Shown: in pieces, positions 34,621 through 45,125 of the stretch
Numbering within the stretch: the first letter of the stretch is position 1
Layout: every line of letters begins with the position of its first letter
Source: Arenibacter palladensis
GTDB taxonomy: Bacteria; Bacteroidota; Bacteroidia; Flavobacteriales; Flavobacteriaceae
NCBI RefSeq assembly: GCF_900129275.1
Contig: NZ_FQUX01000002.1
Span: forward strand, 561,795-625,794
Direction of reading: 5' to 3'
DNA: 64,000 nucleotides
The notes under the pieces: model-generated
What the model was told of the DNA's origin: nothing
Databases searched by the model: none
Seen by the model: the letters and a program-made list of their open reading frames with translations, nothing else
Made by a program: the position numbers and the translations under genes

Positions 34621-34628
34621 CAAAAGTA
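34621..34628 (-). promoter_or_regulatory. -7 element TACTTTTG of the acyl-CoA reductase promoter
   Basis: On the minus strand TACTTTTG matches TAnnTTTG, 39 bases before the LuxC-like start codon. It abuts the plus-strand element two bases away, so the two promoters form an 18-base near-palindrome (34611-34628). Confidence 0.6.
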
Positions 34629-34665
34629 TTGATACTGAAATTAAATCAGCATAAAAGAAATATAA

Positions 34666-35019
<354 letters not shown>

Positions 35020-35141
35020 ATCCTATTTTAGGACATATGGGCATTTCCAAATTTTAGTATCATTGGAGGTGCTTTAATTTTTCCAACTATTTTATGGCTT
35101 CCCTAGTTACAGATAGGGTACTTGTCCATGTTTAAATATAA

Positions 35142-35169
35142 AAAAAGGCTGCTATTATGCAGCCTTTTT
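35142..35169. terminator. Bidirectional terminator between ferredoxin and TonB receptor genes
   Basis: An 11-bp stem AAAAAGGCTGC (35142-35152) / GCAGCCTTTTT (35159-35169) with loop TATTAT lies between two convergent genes, with A and T runs on both sides. Confidence 0.85.
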
Positions 35170-35188
35170 CAATTTGAATTTAAATCCT

Positions 35189-37864
35189 TTAAAATGTAAA
35201 CCCTATTTTGGCGTAGTAATAGGCTCCACCAAAGCCCATTTGCACGGAGTCCCAATAACCTCCTCCTTCTACCCAGTCGTCCTGTTGGTCTGGGTAAACA
35301 TTAAATAGGTTATTGACACCTACATTTAATTTAAGACCTTCACACAATTGATATCCAAAGACCAGATCGGTTACCAGTCTGGCGCCGTAGGTATCCGTTG
35401 CCTGATTGATCTGGTCCTCAAAACTGTCATAATCGGAGGTAGGCTCATACATTTGGTAATCCAACAACTCCACCTTACTGAAATGGGTAAAGGCCAGGCC
35501 TGCATCAAACTTGTCCCTATTGTAATTCATATTTAGAGTGAATTTGCTTTTTGGGGCCGAAGCCAAGAGAAACCCCTTATCCCTTTCCCCAAAAAAGGTT
35601 TCCGCATCCAGACTGCCATTATTAACCTTGTCTATTTTCATATCATTAATATTGCCTGTAAAAGTGGCAGATAACCTATTGTCGTCAAAACTCCTCTTCC
35701 AAGCCAGAACTATATCCAAACCTGTGGTCTTGGTATCCACACCATTTACAAAGAATTGTGCCGCCTCTACATTGGGAATTTGGGGTGCATCAAAATTACC
35801 AGTGAGCACTATACGATCGTCCACCTTAATATAATAACCGTCAACAGTTGCTGTAAAATCACCAAAAGTTGCCGTAAATCCAAGGCCAGCATTAAGGGCC
35901 TTTTCCTCCGTTAACTGATCTATCCCAAAGGAAGCTGTTACAGGACTGTTATTGGGAGACAACAAGGATTCCAAGGCCGCCCCACCAACAAAATTGGTAA
36001 ACTGTAGATTATAATATTTTTGGGCCAAGGAAGGAGCTCTAAAGCCCGTACTTACAGAACCTCTTATGTTAACATTGTCCGATGCCTTTAACCTTGCCGC
36101 CAATTTTCCGTTTAGGGTGCTTCCGAAATCGCTAAAATTTTCGAATCGCGCTGCGGCACTCAATAGAAAGGTCTCAGAGAGATCAAACTCCCCATCCGCA
36201 TATAGGGAAAAGTTGCTCCTACTTCTATCCACTTCGTTCTTGGGACTGTATCCAGGAAAACCTTGGGAGCCTCCCGGACGGGGATCACCCGAATCCGGAT
36301 CGATGGGCTGGGTTTGGTTGGCCGGATCCGTAATTAAAAGACCATTAACGTCATAAGTACCCCAAGATCCCTCCTCGCCAGCAAAAATGATAAAATTTTC
36401 CGTTCTATATTCGGCACCAAAAGCCAAGTTCATACCTTCCAGAACATCTTCATAATACTTGGAAAAATCCAAATTCACGGTATTTTGTGTAAGGCTGTGC
36501 CCTCCTGCATCAAAATCGGTGGGGGATACATCTTCCAAAGAAGCGTTAAGGGTTCCTTTTATGTAATAATGAAAATTATTCTTGCCATAAGTATTGCTAA
36601 TATCCAGTTTCCAGCCATTTTCCAATTCCGTTCTAAAACCTGCCGAAAAGGAATTATCAATGATATTGGACGTAATCCTAGGGGTAAACCCATTGGGATA
36701 GATGGAAGGAATTACCCTATTTCCTCCATTTCTTGTAAAGGCATAGGCATCCGTATCCCTATAGTTCCTCCCTCCAAACGCATATAATTCCGAATCATCG
36801 GATAAGGGAACCGAGGCATTCAACATTAAATTAAAACCGTCAATGGCTGCCTCCCCGAAACCCCTCCTAAAATCGAACCCAGGTCTTAAGGTCTTGTTCT
36901 TGCTGATATATTCTGTTGTAACATTTACAAAACCACCATCATTGCCTATAGCGGCACCAAAATTAACTCCCGCTTTTAGAGAACCCCCGTCAAAACTCTT
37001 GTCACTTCCAATGGCATTTCCATCCCTTTCCGTATCCAAGCGGTTACCATCGGTATTGGGTGTACCCGCAGGAAAATCGCCTTGCGCATTGGTGCTATAT
37101 GCACCATAATTCACAAAGCCCGAAACCTTATTGGTCTGATCTTTTAAAACAATATTGATGACCCCAGCAATGGCATCCGAACCGTATTGGGCAGCGGCTC
37201 CATCGCGCAATATTTCTATTCGCTTAATGGCCGATGATGGAATAGCGTTCAGATCGGTACCTGTATTGCCGCGCCCCCTAGTTCCGAAGATATTGATCAA
37301 AGAGGATTGATGCCTTCGTTTTCCATTGATAAGTACCAAGGTCTGATCGGGACCCAGTCCTCTCAGGGTAGCGGGATCTATATGGTCGGCACCATCTGAG
37401 CCTGATTGTTTATTGGCGTTGAAAGAAGGGGCCGCATATTGTAATAGCTCATTTACTTCTACCCGGCCAGTTTGGGTGGAAACCTCCGCAATATCAATAA
37501 CATCTACCGGTACCGCAGTATCGGTAGAAGTACGTTTAGGGCTTCTGGAACCCACTAACTGCACCTCGTCCAGCATCATTCCACCGGATAAGGTAACATT
37601 AACAACTGATTTTCCGGAGACCATCTCCTCCTTGGTATCATATCCAATATAACTAAAGACAAGGGTAGCATTTTCCATGACCGAAATTTGATAATTTCCA
37701 TCGAAATCGGTGGTTGTGCCGTTGGTAGTACCTTTTTCCACAATGTTTACCCCAACCAAGGGTTCGCCACTGTCATCCGTTATGTTACCGGATACCGAAT
37801 TTTGGGCAAATGCCAAGATAAAATTGCCCAGCATAAATGCCGTAAAAAGGAAGATTTTTTTCAT
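35189..37864 (-). CDS. TonB-dependent receptor
   Basis: 891 residues: signal peptide (1-20), CarboxypepD_reg-like domain (about 22-100; GEPLVGVNIVEKGT, DGNYQISV), plug domain (about 115-240; RVEVNELLQYAAPSFN, LRGLGPDQTLVLINGKRRH, LRDGAAAQYGSDAIAGVIN), and a long barrel ending in YYAKIGFTF with a terminal Phe. The VLINGKRRH plug motif is typical of large receptors for organic substrates or siderophores. No SusD partner or specific substrate gene is adjacent, so its ligand is unknown. Confidence 0.92.
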   Translation of the reverse strand: MKKIFLFTAFMLGNFILAFAQNSVSGNITDDSGEPLVGVNIVEKGTTNGTTTDFDGNYQISVMENATLVFSYIGYDTKEEMVSGKSVVNVTLSGGMMLDEVQLVGSRSPKRTSTDTAVPVDVIDIAEVSTQTGRVEVNELLQYAAPSFNANKQSGSDGADHIDPATLRGLGPDQTLVLINGKRRHQSSLINIFGTRGRGNTGTDLNAIPSSAIKRIEILRDGAAAQYGSDAIAGVINIVLKDQTNKVSGFVNYGAYSTNAQGDFPAGTPNTDGNRLDTERDGNAIGSDKSFDGGSLKAGVNFGAAIGNDGGFVNVTTEYISKNKTLRPGFDFRRGFGEAAIDGFNLMLNASVPLSDDSELYAFGGRNYRDTDAYAFTRNGGNRVIPSIYPNGFTPRITSNIIDNSFSAGFRTELENGWKLDISNTYGKNNFHYYIKGTLNASLEDVSPTDFDAGGHSLTQNTVNLDFSKYYEDVLEGMNLAFGAEYRTENFIIFAGEEGSWGTYDVNGLLITDPANQTQPIDPDSGDPRPGGSQGFPGYSPKNEVDRSRSNFSLYADGEFDLSETFLLSAAARFENFSDFGSTLNGKLAARLKASDNVNIRGSVSTGFRAPSLAQKYYNLQFTNFVGGAALESLLSPNNSPVTASFGIDQLTEEKALNAGLGFTATFGDFTATVDGYYIKVDDRIVLTGNFDAPQIPNVEAAQFFVNGVDTKTTGLDIVLAWKRSFDDNRLSATFTGNINDMKIDKVNNGSLDAETFFGERDKGFLLASAPKSKFTLNMNYNRDKFDAGLAFTHFSKVELLDYQMYEPTSDYDSFEDQINQATDTYGARLVTDLVFGYQLCEGLKLNVGVNNLFNVYPDQQDDWVEGGGYWDSVQMGFGGAYYYAKIGFTF

Positions 37865-37958
37865 ATTAATGGTTTTAAGTGTTTCAACTTCTAATTTAGG
37901 TATTTTATTTTTACATAATTAAGATTGTCATTGTATGTTCTTAAATGCACATAAATAG

Positions 37959-37966
37959 TATCTTTG
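37959..37966 (+). promoter_or_regulatory. -7 element TATCTTTG upstream of ychF
   Basis: TATCTTTG matches TAnnTTTG and lies 70 bases before the ychF ATG at 38036. Confidence 0.55.
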
Positions 37967-38035
37967 CAGCTGTTTTAAAAAAAGGCTGGGAAATAGACTT
38001 AAAATTATGTTTCCCGTTTAATATAGATCTCGACC

Positions 38036-39130
38036 ATGAAAGCAGGTATTGTAGGATTGCCAAATGTAGGAAAGTCCACTCTTTTTAATTGTTTGTCCAA
38101 CGCTAAGGCCCAAAGTGCCAATTTTCCTTTTTGTACCATTGAACCCAATATTGGAGTGGTCAATGTACCGGATACACGATTACAAAAATTGGAGGAACTG
38201 GTAAACCCTGAAAGAGTTTTACCTGCCACTGTAGAGATCGTAGATATCGCGGGATTGGTAAAGGGAGCCAGCAAGGGCGAAGGCCTTGGCAACCAATTTT
38301 TAGGTAATATTCGCGAGACAGATGCTATTTTGCATGTACTGCGCTGTTTTGATAACGAGAACATTGTGCACGTGGATGGTTCCGTAAATCCGGTCAGGGA
38401 CAAAGAGACCATCGATATAGAACTTCAATTAAAGGATTTGGAGACCGTGGACAAAAAACTTGAAAAAGTAAAGCGTGCGGCCAAGACTGGAAACAAGGAA
38501 GCCCAAAAAGAAGAGGCTGTTTTATTGAAGATAAAACAGGGCCTTGAAACAGGCACCTCTGTACGTGCCTTGGATATTAACAAGGAAGATCGTGCGGAAT
38601 TTGTTAGGCCTTTACAATTCATTACGGATAAGCCGGTAATGTATGTCTGCAATGTGGATGAAGACGCAGCTACCACAGGCAATGCATACGTGGAGCAAGT
38701 TAAGGCAGCTGTTGCCAATGAAAATGCTGAGGTAATCTTTTTGGCCGTAGGGACCGAAGCCGATATTACGGAATTGGAGAGTTACGAGGAACGACAAATG
38801 TTCTTGGAAGATTTGGGCCTTACCGAACCTGGTTCTGCCAAATTGATAAGGGGAGCTTATAAACTATTGGATCTGGAGACCTATTTTACCGCTGGGGTGA
38901 AAGAAGTTAGAGCTTGGACCATTCCTGTGGGCGCTACGGCACCACAAGCTGCAGGGGTAATACATACCGATTTTGAAAAGGGGTTTATTCGGGCAGAAGT
39001 TATTGCTTACAACGATTTTGTTTCCTATGGTAGTGAAGCCAAGGTCAAGGAAGCAGGAAAAATGCGGGTAGAAGGAAAGGAATACATTGTTAAGGATGGG
39101 GATGTAATGCATTTTAGGTTTAACGTATAA
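38036..39130 (+). CDS. ychF: Redox-regulated ATPase YchF (OLA1 family)
   Basis: 364 residues, standard length. Walker [13 protein letters not shown] (9-18 region), the switch segment [20 protein letters not shown] with its Leu in place of the GTPase Gln, the coiled-coil insertion ([20 protein letters not shown]) and the C-terminal TGS domain ([17 protein letters not shown]; end [11 protein letters not shown]). It binds ATP in preference to GTP and associates with ribosomes or stress responses. Confidence 0.96.
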   Translation: MKAGIVGLPNVGKSTLFNCLSNAKAQSANFPFCTIEPNIGVVNVPDTRLQKLEELVNPERVLPATVEIVDIAGLVKGASKGEGLGNQFLGNIRETDAILHVLRCFDNENIVHVDGSVNPVRDKETIDIELQLKDLETVDKKLEKVKRAAKTGNKEAQKEEAVLLKIKQGLETGTSVRALDINKEDRAEFVRPLQFITDKPVMYVCNVDEDAATTGNAYVEQVKAAVANENAEVIFLAVGTEADITELESYEERQMFLEDLGLTEPGSAKLIRGAYKLLDLETYFTAGVKEVRAWTIPVGATAPQAAGVIHTDFEKGFIRAEVIAYNDFVSYGSEAKVKEAGKMRVEGKEYIVKDGDVMHFRFNV

Positions 39131-39450
39131 GAAACAATACAGTTTTAAGCCAAAATATACGGAACCTTAAAAAGTCCTCTTTAAGGTAGCAGGGCATTTT
39201 TTAGCCCTATATCCATTAGACTCCTTTAAGCAGGGCAATTATTGATATGCTTTGGTGCTGCCCCAAAGAATCAATAAATTTTTATACTTTTGCCATTGCT
39301 ATTCTTCTTATAGTTAAGAATTTAGTATACAAACAACCCCTTACTATCAACAAATCGTTGGTTTCCTTTGTTAATTACTTTAACGCTTAGGGGTTTCATC
39401 TTTTTATAACACTTGCTATATTAGCAACACTTTGGATAAAGCCCTAGACC
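39131..39450. other. 320-base intergenic region holding the parE promoter and a long leader
   Basis: No ORF is credible here. Downstream of ychF are two small hairpins, CCTTAAA/TTTAAGG (39165-39186) and AGGGC/GCCCT (39191-39208), without strong T-tracts. The promoter -7 box lies at 39285-39292. The transcript leader to parE would be about 150 bases and holds an ACCCCTTA...TTAGGGGT pairing and a TTGCTA/TAGCAA palindrome at 39413-39427. Confidence 0.5.
39285..39292 (+). promoter_or_regulatory. -7 element TACTTTTG upstream of parE
   Basis: TACTTTTG matches TAnnTTTG. It lies about 160 bases before the parE ATG, an unusually long leader for this window. Confidence 0.5.
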
Positions 39451-41313
39451 ATGTCAGATAACGCCCAATACACAGAAGACAACATTCGCTCATTAGATTG
39501 GAAAGAACATATCCGGATGCGTCCAGGAATGTACATTGGCAAATTGGGCGATGGATCCTCTGCCGATGACGGTATCTACATCCTCCTAAAAGAGGTTATA
39601 GACAACTGTATAGATGAGTTTGTAATGGGGGCAGGTAAGACCATAGACATCGTTATAAAGGATAATATGGTCAATGTGAGGGATTATGGCCGGGGTATAC
39701 CTTTGGGAAAGGTTGTGGACGTTGTATCCAAAATGAACACCGGTGGTAAGTACGACTCAAGGGCCTTTAAAAAATCTGTTGGCCTTAACGGGGTTGGTAC
39801 CAAGGCCGTAAACGCTCTATCGAGCTTTTTCAAAGTGGAGTCCTCTAGGGATAATATGCTGAAAACCGCAGAATTTCAACAAGGAAACCTTGTAGCGGAA
39901 GTAGGCCCGGAAGACACCTCAAAGAGAAAAGGAACCAAGGTATCCTTTACTCCGGACGAAATTATCTTTAAAAAATACAAGTACAGGAACGAGTATGTGG
40001 AACGCATGCTCAAAAATTATGTATACCTCAATCCCGGTCTCACCATAATATACAATGGGGAGAAATTCCATTCCGAAAACGGATTAAAGGACCTTTTGGA
40101 GGACAATAACAATATTGAGGACATGACTTACCCAATTATACACCTAAAGGGTAACGATATAGAAATTGCATTAACACACAGCAAAACGCAATATAGCGAA
40201 GAATACCATTCTTTTGTCAATGGACAAAACACCACCCAGGGCGGAACACATCAAACAGCATTCAGGGAAGCCATAGTAAAAACCGTAAGGGAGTTCTACG
40301 GCAAAAATTATGATCCATCCGATGTTAGAAAATCAATTATTTCCGCTATAGCCATTAAGGTAATGGAACCGGTTTTTGAGAGTCAGACCAAGACCAAATT
40401 GGGCTCTACGGACATGGGAGGCGACCTACCAACGGTGCGAACCTATATCAACGATTTTGTTGGGACCCAGCTCAACAATTACTTGCATAAAAACCCGGAT
40501 ACTGCAGAAAAGCTCCAGCGCAAAATTATGCAGGCAGAGCGGGAGCGAAAGGAACTCTCCGGGATTAGAAAATTGGCCAAGGACAGAGCCAAGAAAGCCA
40601 GCCTGCACAATAAGAAATTAAGGGACTGCAGGGTACACTTGGCAGATTCCAAAAACGATCGTTGCCTGGAAAGCACCTTATTTATCACGGAGGGGGATTC
40701 AGCTTCGGGTTCCATAACAAAATCAAGGGACGTAAACACCCAAGCCGTATTCAGCTTAAGGGGTAAGCCTTTGAACTCCTATGGCATGTCCAAAAAAATT
40801 GTGTACGAAAACGAGGAGTTCAACCTTTTACAGGCTGCCTTGAACATAGAGGAATCCATGGAGGATTTAAGGTACAATAAAATAGTAATTGCTACGGATG
40901 CCGATGTGGATGGTATGCACATTCGACTATTATTGATAACTTTCTTTCTACAATTTTTCCCGGAACTCATAAAGGAAAATCACCTATATATACTTCAGAC
41001 ACCACTGTTCAGGGTTCGTAACAAAAAGGACACCTATTACTGTTACAGCCATGAGGAGAAATTACAGGCCATTGAAAAGTTAACGGGGAAACCCGAAATA
41101 ACCCGATTTAAGGGATTGGGCGAAATCTCACCGGATGAGTTTCAACATTTTATTGGCGAAGACATTAGATTGGAACCGGTAATGCTGGACAAAGCAATGT
41201 CCATAGAAAACCTTTTGGAGTTTTACATGGGCAAAAACACCCCTGACCGTCAGGAATTTATAATAAACAACCTTAAAGTAGAGGTAGACCTAGTAGAGGA
41301 AAACCAATTATAA
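39451..41313 (+). CDS. parE: DNA topoisomerase IV subunit B (type IIA ATPase subunit)
   Basis: 620 residues. The GHKL ATPase domain has [16 protein letters not shown] and [11 protein letters not shown]; the transducer domain has [12 protein letters not shown]; the TOPRIM domain has EGDSASGS and [12 protein letters not shown]. It is followed by the C-terminal tail ending in the parC-facing gene. The pairing with a long ParC-like subunit without a GyrA box points to topoisomerase IV rather than gyrase. It decatenates daughter chromosomes. Confidence 0.93.
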   Translation: MSDNAQYTEDNIRSLDWKEHIRMRPGMYIGKLGDGSSADDGIYILLKEVIDNCIDEFVMGAGKTIDIVIKDNMVNVRDYGRGIPLGKVVDVVSKMNTGGKYDSRAFKKSVGLNGVGTKAVNALSSFFKVESSRDNMLKTAEFQQGNLVAEVGPEDTSKRKGTKVSFTPDEIIFKKYKYRNEYVERMLKNYVYLNPGLTIIYNGEKFHSENGLKDLLEDNNNIEDMTYPIIHLKGNDIEIALTHSKTQYSEEYHSFVNGQNTTQGGTHQTAFREAIVKTVREFYGKNYDPSDVRKSIISAIAIKVMEPVFESQTKTKLGSTDMGGDLPTVRTYINDFVGTQLNNYLHKNPDTAEKLQRKIMQAERERKELSGIRKLAKDRAKKASLHNKKLRDCRVHLADSKNDRCLESTLFITEGDSASGSITKSRDVNTQAVFSLRGKPLNSYGMSKKIVYENEEFNLLQAALNIEESMEDLRYNKIVIATDADVDGMHIRLLLITFFLQFFPELIKENHLYILQTPLFRVRNKKDTYYCYSHEEKLQAIEKLTGKPEITRFKGLGEISPDEFQHFIGEDIRLEPVMLDKAMSIENLLEFYMGKNTPDRQEFIINNLKVEVDLVEENQL

Positions 41314-41314
41314 A

Positions 41315-41334
41315 CCTGCCTGCCGGCAGGCGGG
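41315..41334. repeat. GC-rich palindrome between parE and parC
   Basis: A 20-base palindrome, CCTGCCTGCC followed by GGCAGGCGGG, with one mismatched pair. It is 85% G+C in otherwise AT-rich DNA and fills half of the 45-base spacer. Similar GCCGGC-centred palindromes are, as I recall, dispersed in other Bacteroidetes genomes; it may act as a partial terminator. Confidence 0.55.
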
Positions 41335-41358
41335 CCAAACTAATACGAATCTTTCTTT

Positions 41359-44034
41359 ATGGAAGAGAATGAAGAACTGAACGAAGTACCTAAAGAAAAT
41401 CAAGAAGATACCCAGGATACCCTTACCAAGGTTACGGGGATGTACAAAGACTGGTTTTTAGATTACGCTTCCTATGTTATTTTGGAGCGTGCAGTACCCG
41501 CAATAGAGGACGGATTCAAACCCGTTCAGCGAAGGATAATGCACGCCTTAAAGGAATTGGATGACGGCCGATACAACAAAGTAGCCAATGTTGTGGGACA
41601 TACCATGCAGTACCACCCTCACGGTGATGCTAGTATAGCGGATGCCATGGTGCAAATTGGCCAAAAAGACCTTTTGATAGACACCCAAGGTAACTGGGGA
41701 AACATATTGACCGGCGATAGTGCCGCCGCATCCCGTTATATTGAGGCCCGTTTAACCAAGTTTGCCCTTGAAGTCGTATTTAGCCCCAAAATCACTGAAT
41801 GGCAGCTCTCTTACGACGGAAGAAAAAAAGAACCGGTAAATCTCCCTGTTAAATTCCCGCTTTTACTGGCGCAGGGCGCAGAAGGCATCGCGGTGGGACT
41901 CTCCACAAAGGTGCTTCCACACAATTTTATTGAGCTTATAGATGCTTCCATAAAACATCTTAAAGGACAAAAATTTACCATTTACCCAGACTTCCCTACC
42001 TCCGGTATCATTGACGTCAGCAATTACAATGACGGATTAAGAGGAGGCAAGATCAGGGTTAGAGCGAAGATACAGCAATTAGACAAGAACACGTTGGTAA
42101 TCAGGGAAATACCATATGGTACCAACACCTCTTCTTTAATAGATTCCATCCTAAAAGCCAACGAAAAAGGGAAGATAAAAATTAAAAAAATTGAGGACAA
42201 TACCGCTGCAGAAGTAGAAATATTGGTGCACCTACCATCAGGATTGTCACCAGACAAAACCATAGATGCCCTTTATGCATTTACCTCCTGCGAATCTTCC
42301 ATATCCCCATTGGGCTGTATCATCGAAGACAACAAACCACTCTTTATTGGAGTGACCGAAATGTTGCAGCGCTCTACGGATTACACCGTAGAACTATTAA
42401 AGGCCGAATTGGAAATACAATTGGGAGAACTTGAGGAACAATGGCATTTTGCTTCCCTTGAGCGTATCTTTATTGAAAATAGGATTTATCGGGACATTGA
42501 GGAAGAAGAGACCTGGGAGGGAGTCATAGCTGCCATAGACAAAGGCCTTGCTCCACACACAACCCATTTAAAAAGAAAAGTCACCGAAGATGATATTGTT
42601 CGTTTGACCGAAATTAGGATCAAAAGGATCTCCAAGTTCGATTTGGACAAGGCCCAACAATATCTAGATAGTCTTGAAGAAAAGATTGCCGAAGTAAAAC
42701 ATCATTTGGCTAACCTGATCGACTTTGCCATCAGCTATTTCAAATCCCTAAAGGAAAAATACGGAAAGGGCCGGGAAAGAAAATCGGAAATCCGAATTTT
42801 TGATGACATTGAAGCTACCAAAGTAGTTATAAGAAACACAAAATTATACGTAAACCGCGAAGAGGGATTTGTTGGAACATCCTTAAAACGTGATGAATAC
42901 GTAACCGATTGTAGTGATATTGATGATATTATCGTTTTCACCAAAGAAGGGAAAATGATGATTGCCAAGGTGGATTCCAAAATCTTTATAGGCAAGAATA
43001 TTATTCACGTGGCCGTATTCAAGAAAAAAGACAAACGGACCATCTACAACATGATCTATAAAGACGGGAAGGGTGGTGCCAGCTATATTAAGCGATTTAA
43101 CGTAACAGGGGTTACCCGGGACAAGCCGTACGACCTTACCAACGGCAAACCCCAATCCGAAGTCCTTTATTTTTCCGCCAACCCCAATGGGGAGGCCGAA
43201 GTAATCACCGTCCACTTAAGACAAGTAGGCAGCATTAAAAAACTGAAGTGGGACATAGATTTCGCCGATGTACTAATAAAAGGAAGAGCCTCCAAAGGAA
43301 ATATCGTCACCAAATATTCCGTAAAGCGAATAGAGTTAAAAGAAAAAGGAGTTTCCACCCTAAAGCCGAGAAAAATATGGTTCGACGAAATAGTCAGACG
43401 ACTCAATGTTGATGGCCGCGGAGAACTGCTTGGGGAATTCAAGGGGGATGAAATGCTATTGGTCGTCACCCAAAAAGGGGTGGCAAAAACTTTTATCCCC
43501 AACCTATCCACCCATTTCGATGAAGACATGGTTGTTTTGGAAAAATGGAACCCCAACAAACCATTGTCCGCCATTTACTATGAAGGGGAAAAAGACCGCT
43601 ACTACGTAAAACGCTTTATGATAGAGAACGAAAACAAGGAGGAATTGTTTATTTCAGAACACCCAAAATCGTTCCTGGAACTCGTTTCTACAGATTGGCG
43701 ACCAGTAGTGGAAATTGAATTTTCAAAACCAAGAGGTAAAGACGCAAAACCTAATCAAGTTATTGATTTAGAAGATTTTATATCGATTAAAGGAATAAAA
43801 GCTTTAGGCAATCAACTAACTTCGGACAAGGTGAAAAATATAAACGCCCTAGAACCACTTCCCTTTGAAGAACCCCAAGAAAACGAAACCAGTGAGATTG
43901 AGGTTGTAGACGAAGAAAACATAGAGGCTGATCAAAAATCTGATTCCTCAAATAGCGGCACAAGTACAGAGGAATCCAAGAAAGGAAAAAAACCGAATAA
44001 AGAGGATGACGACGGACAGACAGCTCTTTTCTAG
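41359..44034 (+). CDS. parC: DNA topoisomerase IV subunit A
   Basis: 891 residues. The breakage-reunion domain starts at about 30 (YASYVILERAVPAIEDGFKPVQRRI) with the DNA-cleaving Tyr127 (AASRYIEARL) and HPHGDAS. A coiled-coil and a C-terminal beta-propeller follow (blades such as DDIIVFTKEGKMMIAKV, VAKTF). No GyrA-box is seen. The last 60 residues are a charged, probably disordered tail (EVVDEENIEADQK, ending GQTALF). It works with the ParE subunit encoded 45 bases upstream. Confidence 0.93.
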   Translation: MEENEELNEVPKENQEDTQDTLTKVTGMYKDWFLDYASYVILERAVPAIEDGFKPVQRRIMHALKELDDGRYNKVANVVGHTMQYHPHGDASIADAMVQIGQKDLLIDTQGNWGNILTGDSAAASRYIEARLTKFALEVVFSPKITEWQLSYDGRKKEPVNLPVKFPLLLAQGAEGIAVGLSTKVLPHNFIELIDASIKHLKGQKFTIYPDFPTSGIIDVSNYNDGLRGGKIRVRAKIQQLDKNTLVIREIPYGTNTSSLIDSILKANEKGKIKIKKIEDNTAAEVEILVHLPSGLSPDKTIDALYAFTSCESSISPLGCIIEDNKPLFIGVTEMLQRSTDYTVELLKAELEIQLGELEEQWHFASLERIFIENRIYRDIEEEETWEGVIAAIDKGLAPHTTHLKRKVTEDDIVRLTEIRIKRISKFDLDKAQQYLDSLEEKIAEVKHHLANLIDFAISYFKSLKEKYGKGRERKSEIRIFDDIEATKVVIRNTKLYVNREEGFVGTSLKRDEYVTDCSDIDDIIVFTKEGKMMIAKVDSKIFIGKNIIHVAVFKKKDKRTIYNMIYKDGKGGASYIKRFNVTGVTRDKPYDLTNGKPQSEVLYFSANPNGEAEVITVHLRQVGSIKKLKWDIDFADVLIKGRASKGNIVTKYSVKRIELKEKGVSTLKPRKIWFDEIVRRLNVDGRGELLGEFKGDEMLLVVTQKGVAKTFIPNLSTHFDEDMVVLEKWNPNKPLSAIYYEGEKDRYYVKRFMIENENKEELFISEHPKSFLELVSTDWRPVVEIEFSKPRGKDAKPNQVIDLEDFISIKGIKALGNQLTSDKVKNINALEPLPFEEPQENETSEIEVVDEENIEADQKSDSSNSGTSTEESKKGKKPNKEDDDGQTALF

Positions 44035-44143
44035 GACTTTACAAGGGTATCTGCTTTATAATAAAAAAGCTGGCACCCCTTTTAATTATATTAATTAATG
44101 GTTAATTGGGATAATTCCTAAAGGAAATACCCTAATATTAGCC

Positions 44144-44151
44144 TATATTTG
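44144..44151 (+). promoter_or_regulatory. -7 element TATATTTG before the second sterol-desaturase-family gene
   Basis: TATATTTG matches TAnnTTTG and lies 17 bases before the ATG, giving a very short leader. Confidence 0.55.
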
Positions 44152-44168
44152 CACAAATTGATTTTTTT

Positions 44169-45125
44169 ATGGATTTTACCAACCCCCTGGTATACGGAGT
44201 TCCTTGTTTTATAGCTTTCATTTTATTGGAACTTACTTATAGCAAGACACATGGCGACGATCATTTATATGATTGGAAAGATTTGGCCGCAAGCGGATTT
44301 ATGGGTGTTGGATCGGCCATAATTGCACCTTTGATCAAGGTGATATCCGCCATTGTAATATTTGAATTTACCTATGATCTATTCAACCCCATTACCGATG
44401 GGGTCAGGACCAATATTCTTGGATATGAATCTTTCGGATACGCTTGGTACGTTTGGCTTCTTTGCCAGCTAGCGGACGATTTTACGTACTACTGGTTCCA
44501 CAGGGCCAATCATGAGGTGCGTATTTTATGGGCCGCCCACATAGTACACCATTCCTCTGACAACTTTAATTTAGGGACAGCCGTTCGTAACGGGTGGTTC
44601 ACCATTTTATACAAGCCCCTCTTTTACATGTGGCTCCCCGCCATTGGCTTTCCACCAGAAATGGTCGTTGTATGCTTAGGAATCGAAGCTTTATGGCAAT
44701 TTCAACTACACTCTGTATACATCCCAAAGATGGGATTCATTGAAAAAATATTCAACACCCACACCATGCACCAAGTGCATCACGCCCAAAATGTGGAATA
44801 TCTGGATAAAAACCACGGTGGTTTCTTAAATATTTTTGATAAAATGTTCGGAACTTGGAAGGAGCTTGATGACGATATTGATGTCAAGTATGGGGTTATT
44901 CACGCACCCAACTCCCACAATCCCGTAGTTATCCTAACACACGAGTTTAAGGATATTTACAATGATGTAAAGAAATCGAAGAAATTATCGCATGCCCTGA
45001 TGTATATTTTTGGCCCCCCAGGATGGAGTCCGGACGGGAGCACGCTTACCGTGAAACAACAACAGCGACTATTTAAGAAACAAAAGAGCTCAAATCCAGA
45101 AGTAGCCTTTAGTCGACCCAATTAG
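44169..45125 (+). CDS. Sterol desaturase / fatty acid hydroxylase family membrane protein (second of two)
   Basis: 318 residues with several transmembrane helices and the di-iron histidine boxes: HRANHEVRILWAAHIVHHSSD, HSVY and HTMHQVHHAQN. The N-terminal half contains ELTYSKTHGDDHLYDWKDLAASGFMG. The C-terminal part after about 270 is an extra cytosolic tail. It is only distantly similar to the one at 25.5-26.3 kb. Substrate unknown; carotenoid, sterol or ether-lipid modification are all possible. Confidence 0.86.
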   Translation: MDFTNPLVYGVPCFIAFILLELTYSKTHGDDHLYDWKDLAASGFMGVGSAIIAPLIKVISAIVIFEFTYDLFNPITDGVRTNILGYESFGYAWYVWLLCQLADDFTYYWFHRANHEVRILWAAHIVHHSSDNFNLGTAVRNGWFTILYKPLFYMWLPAIGFPPEMVVVCLGIEALWQFQLHSVYIPKMGFIEKIFNTHTMHQVHHAQNVEYLDKNHGGFLNIFDKMFGTWKELDDDIDVKYGVIHAPNSHNPVVILTHEFKDIYNDVKKSKKLSHALMYIFGPPGWSPDGSTLTVKQQQRLFKKQKSSNPEVAFSRPN

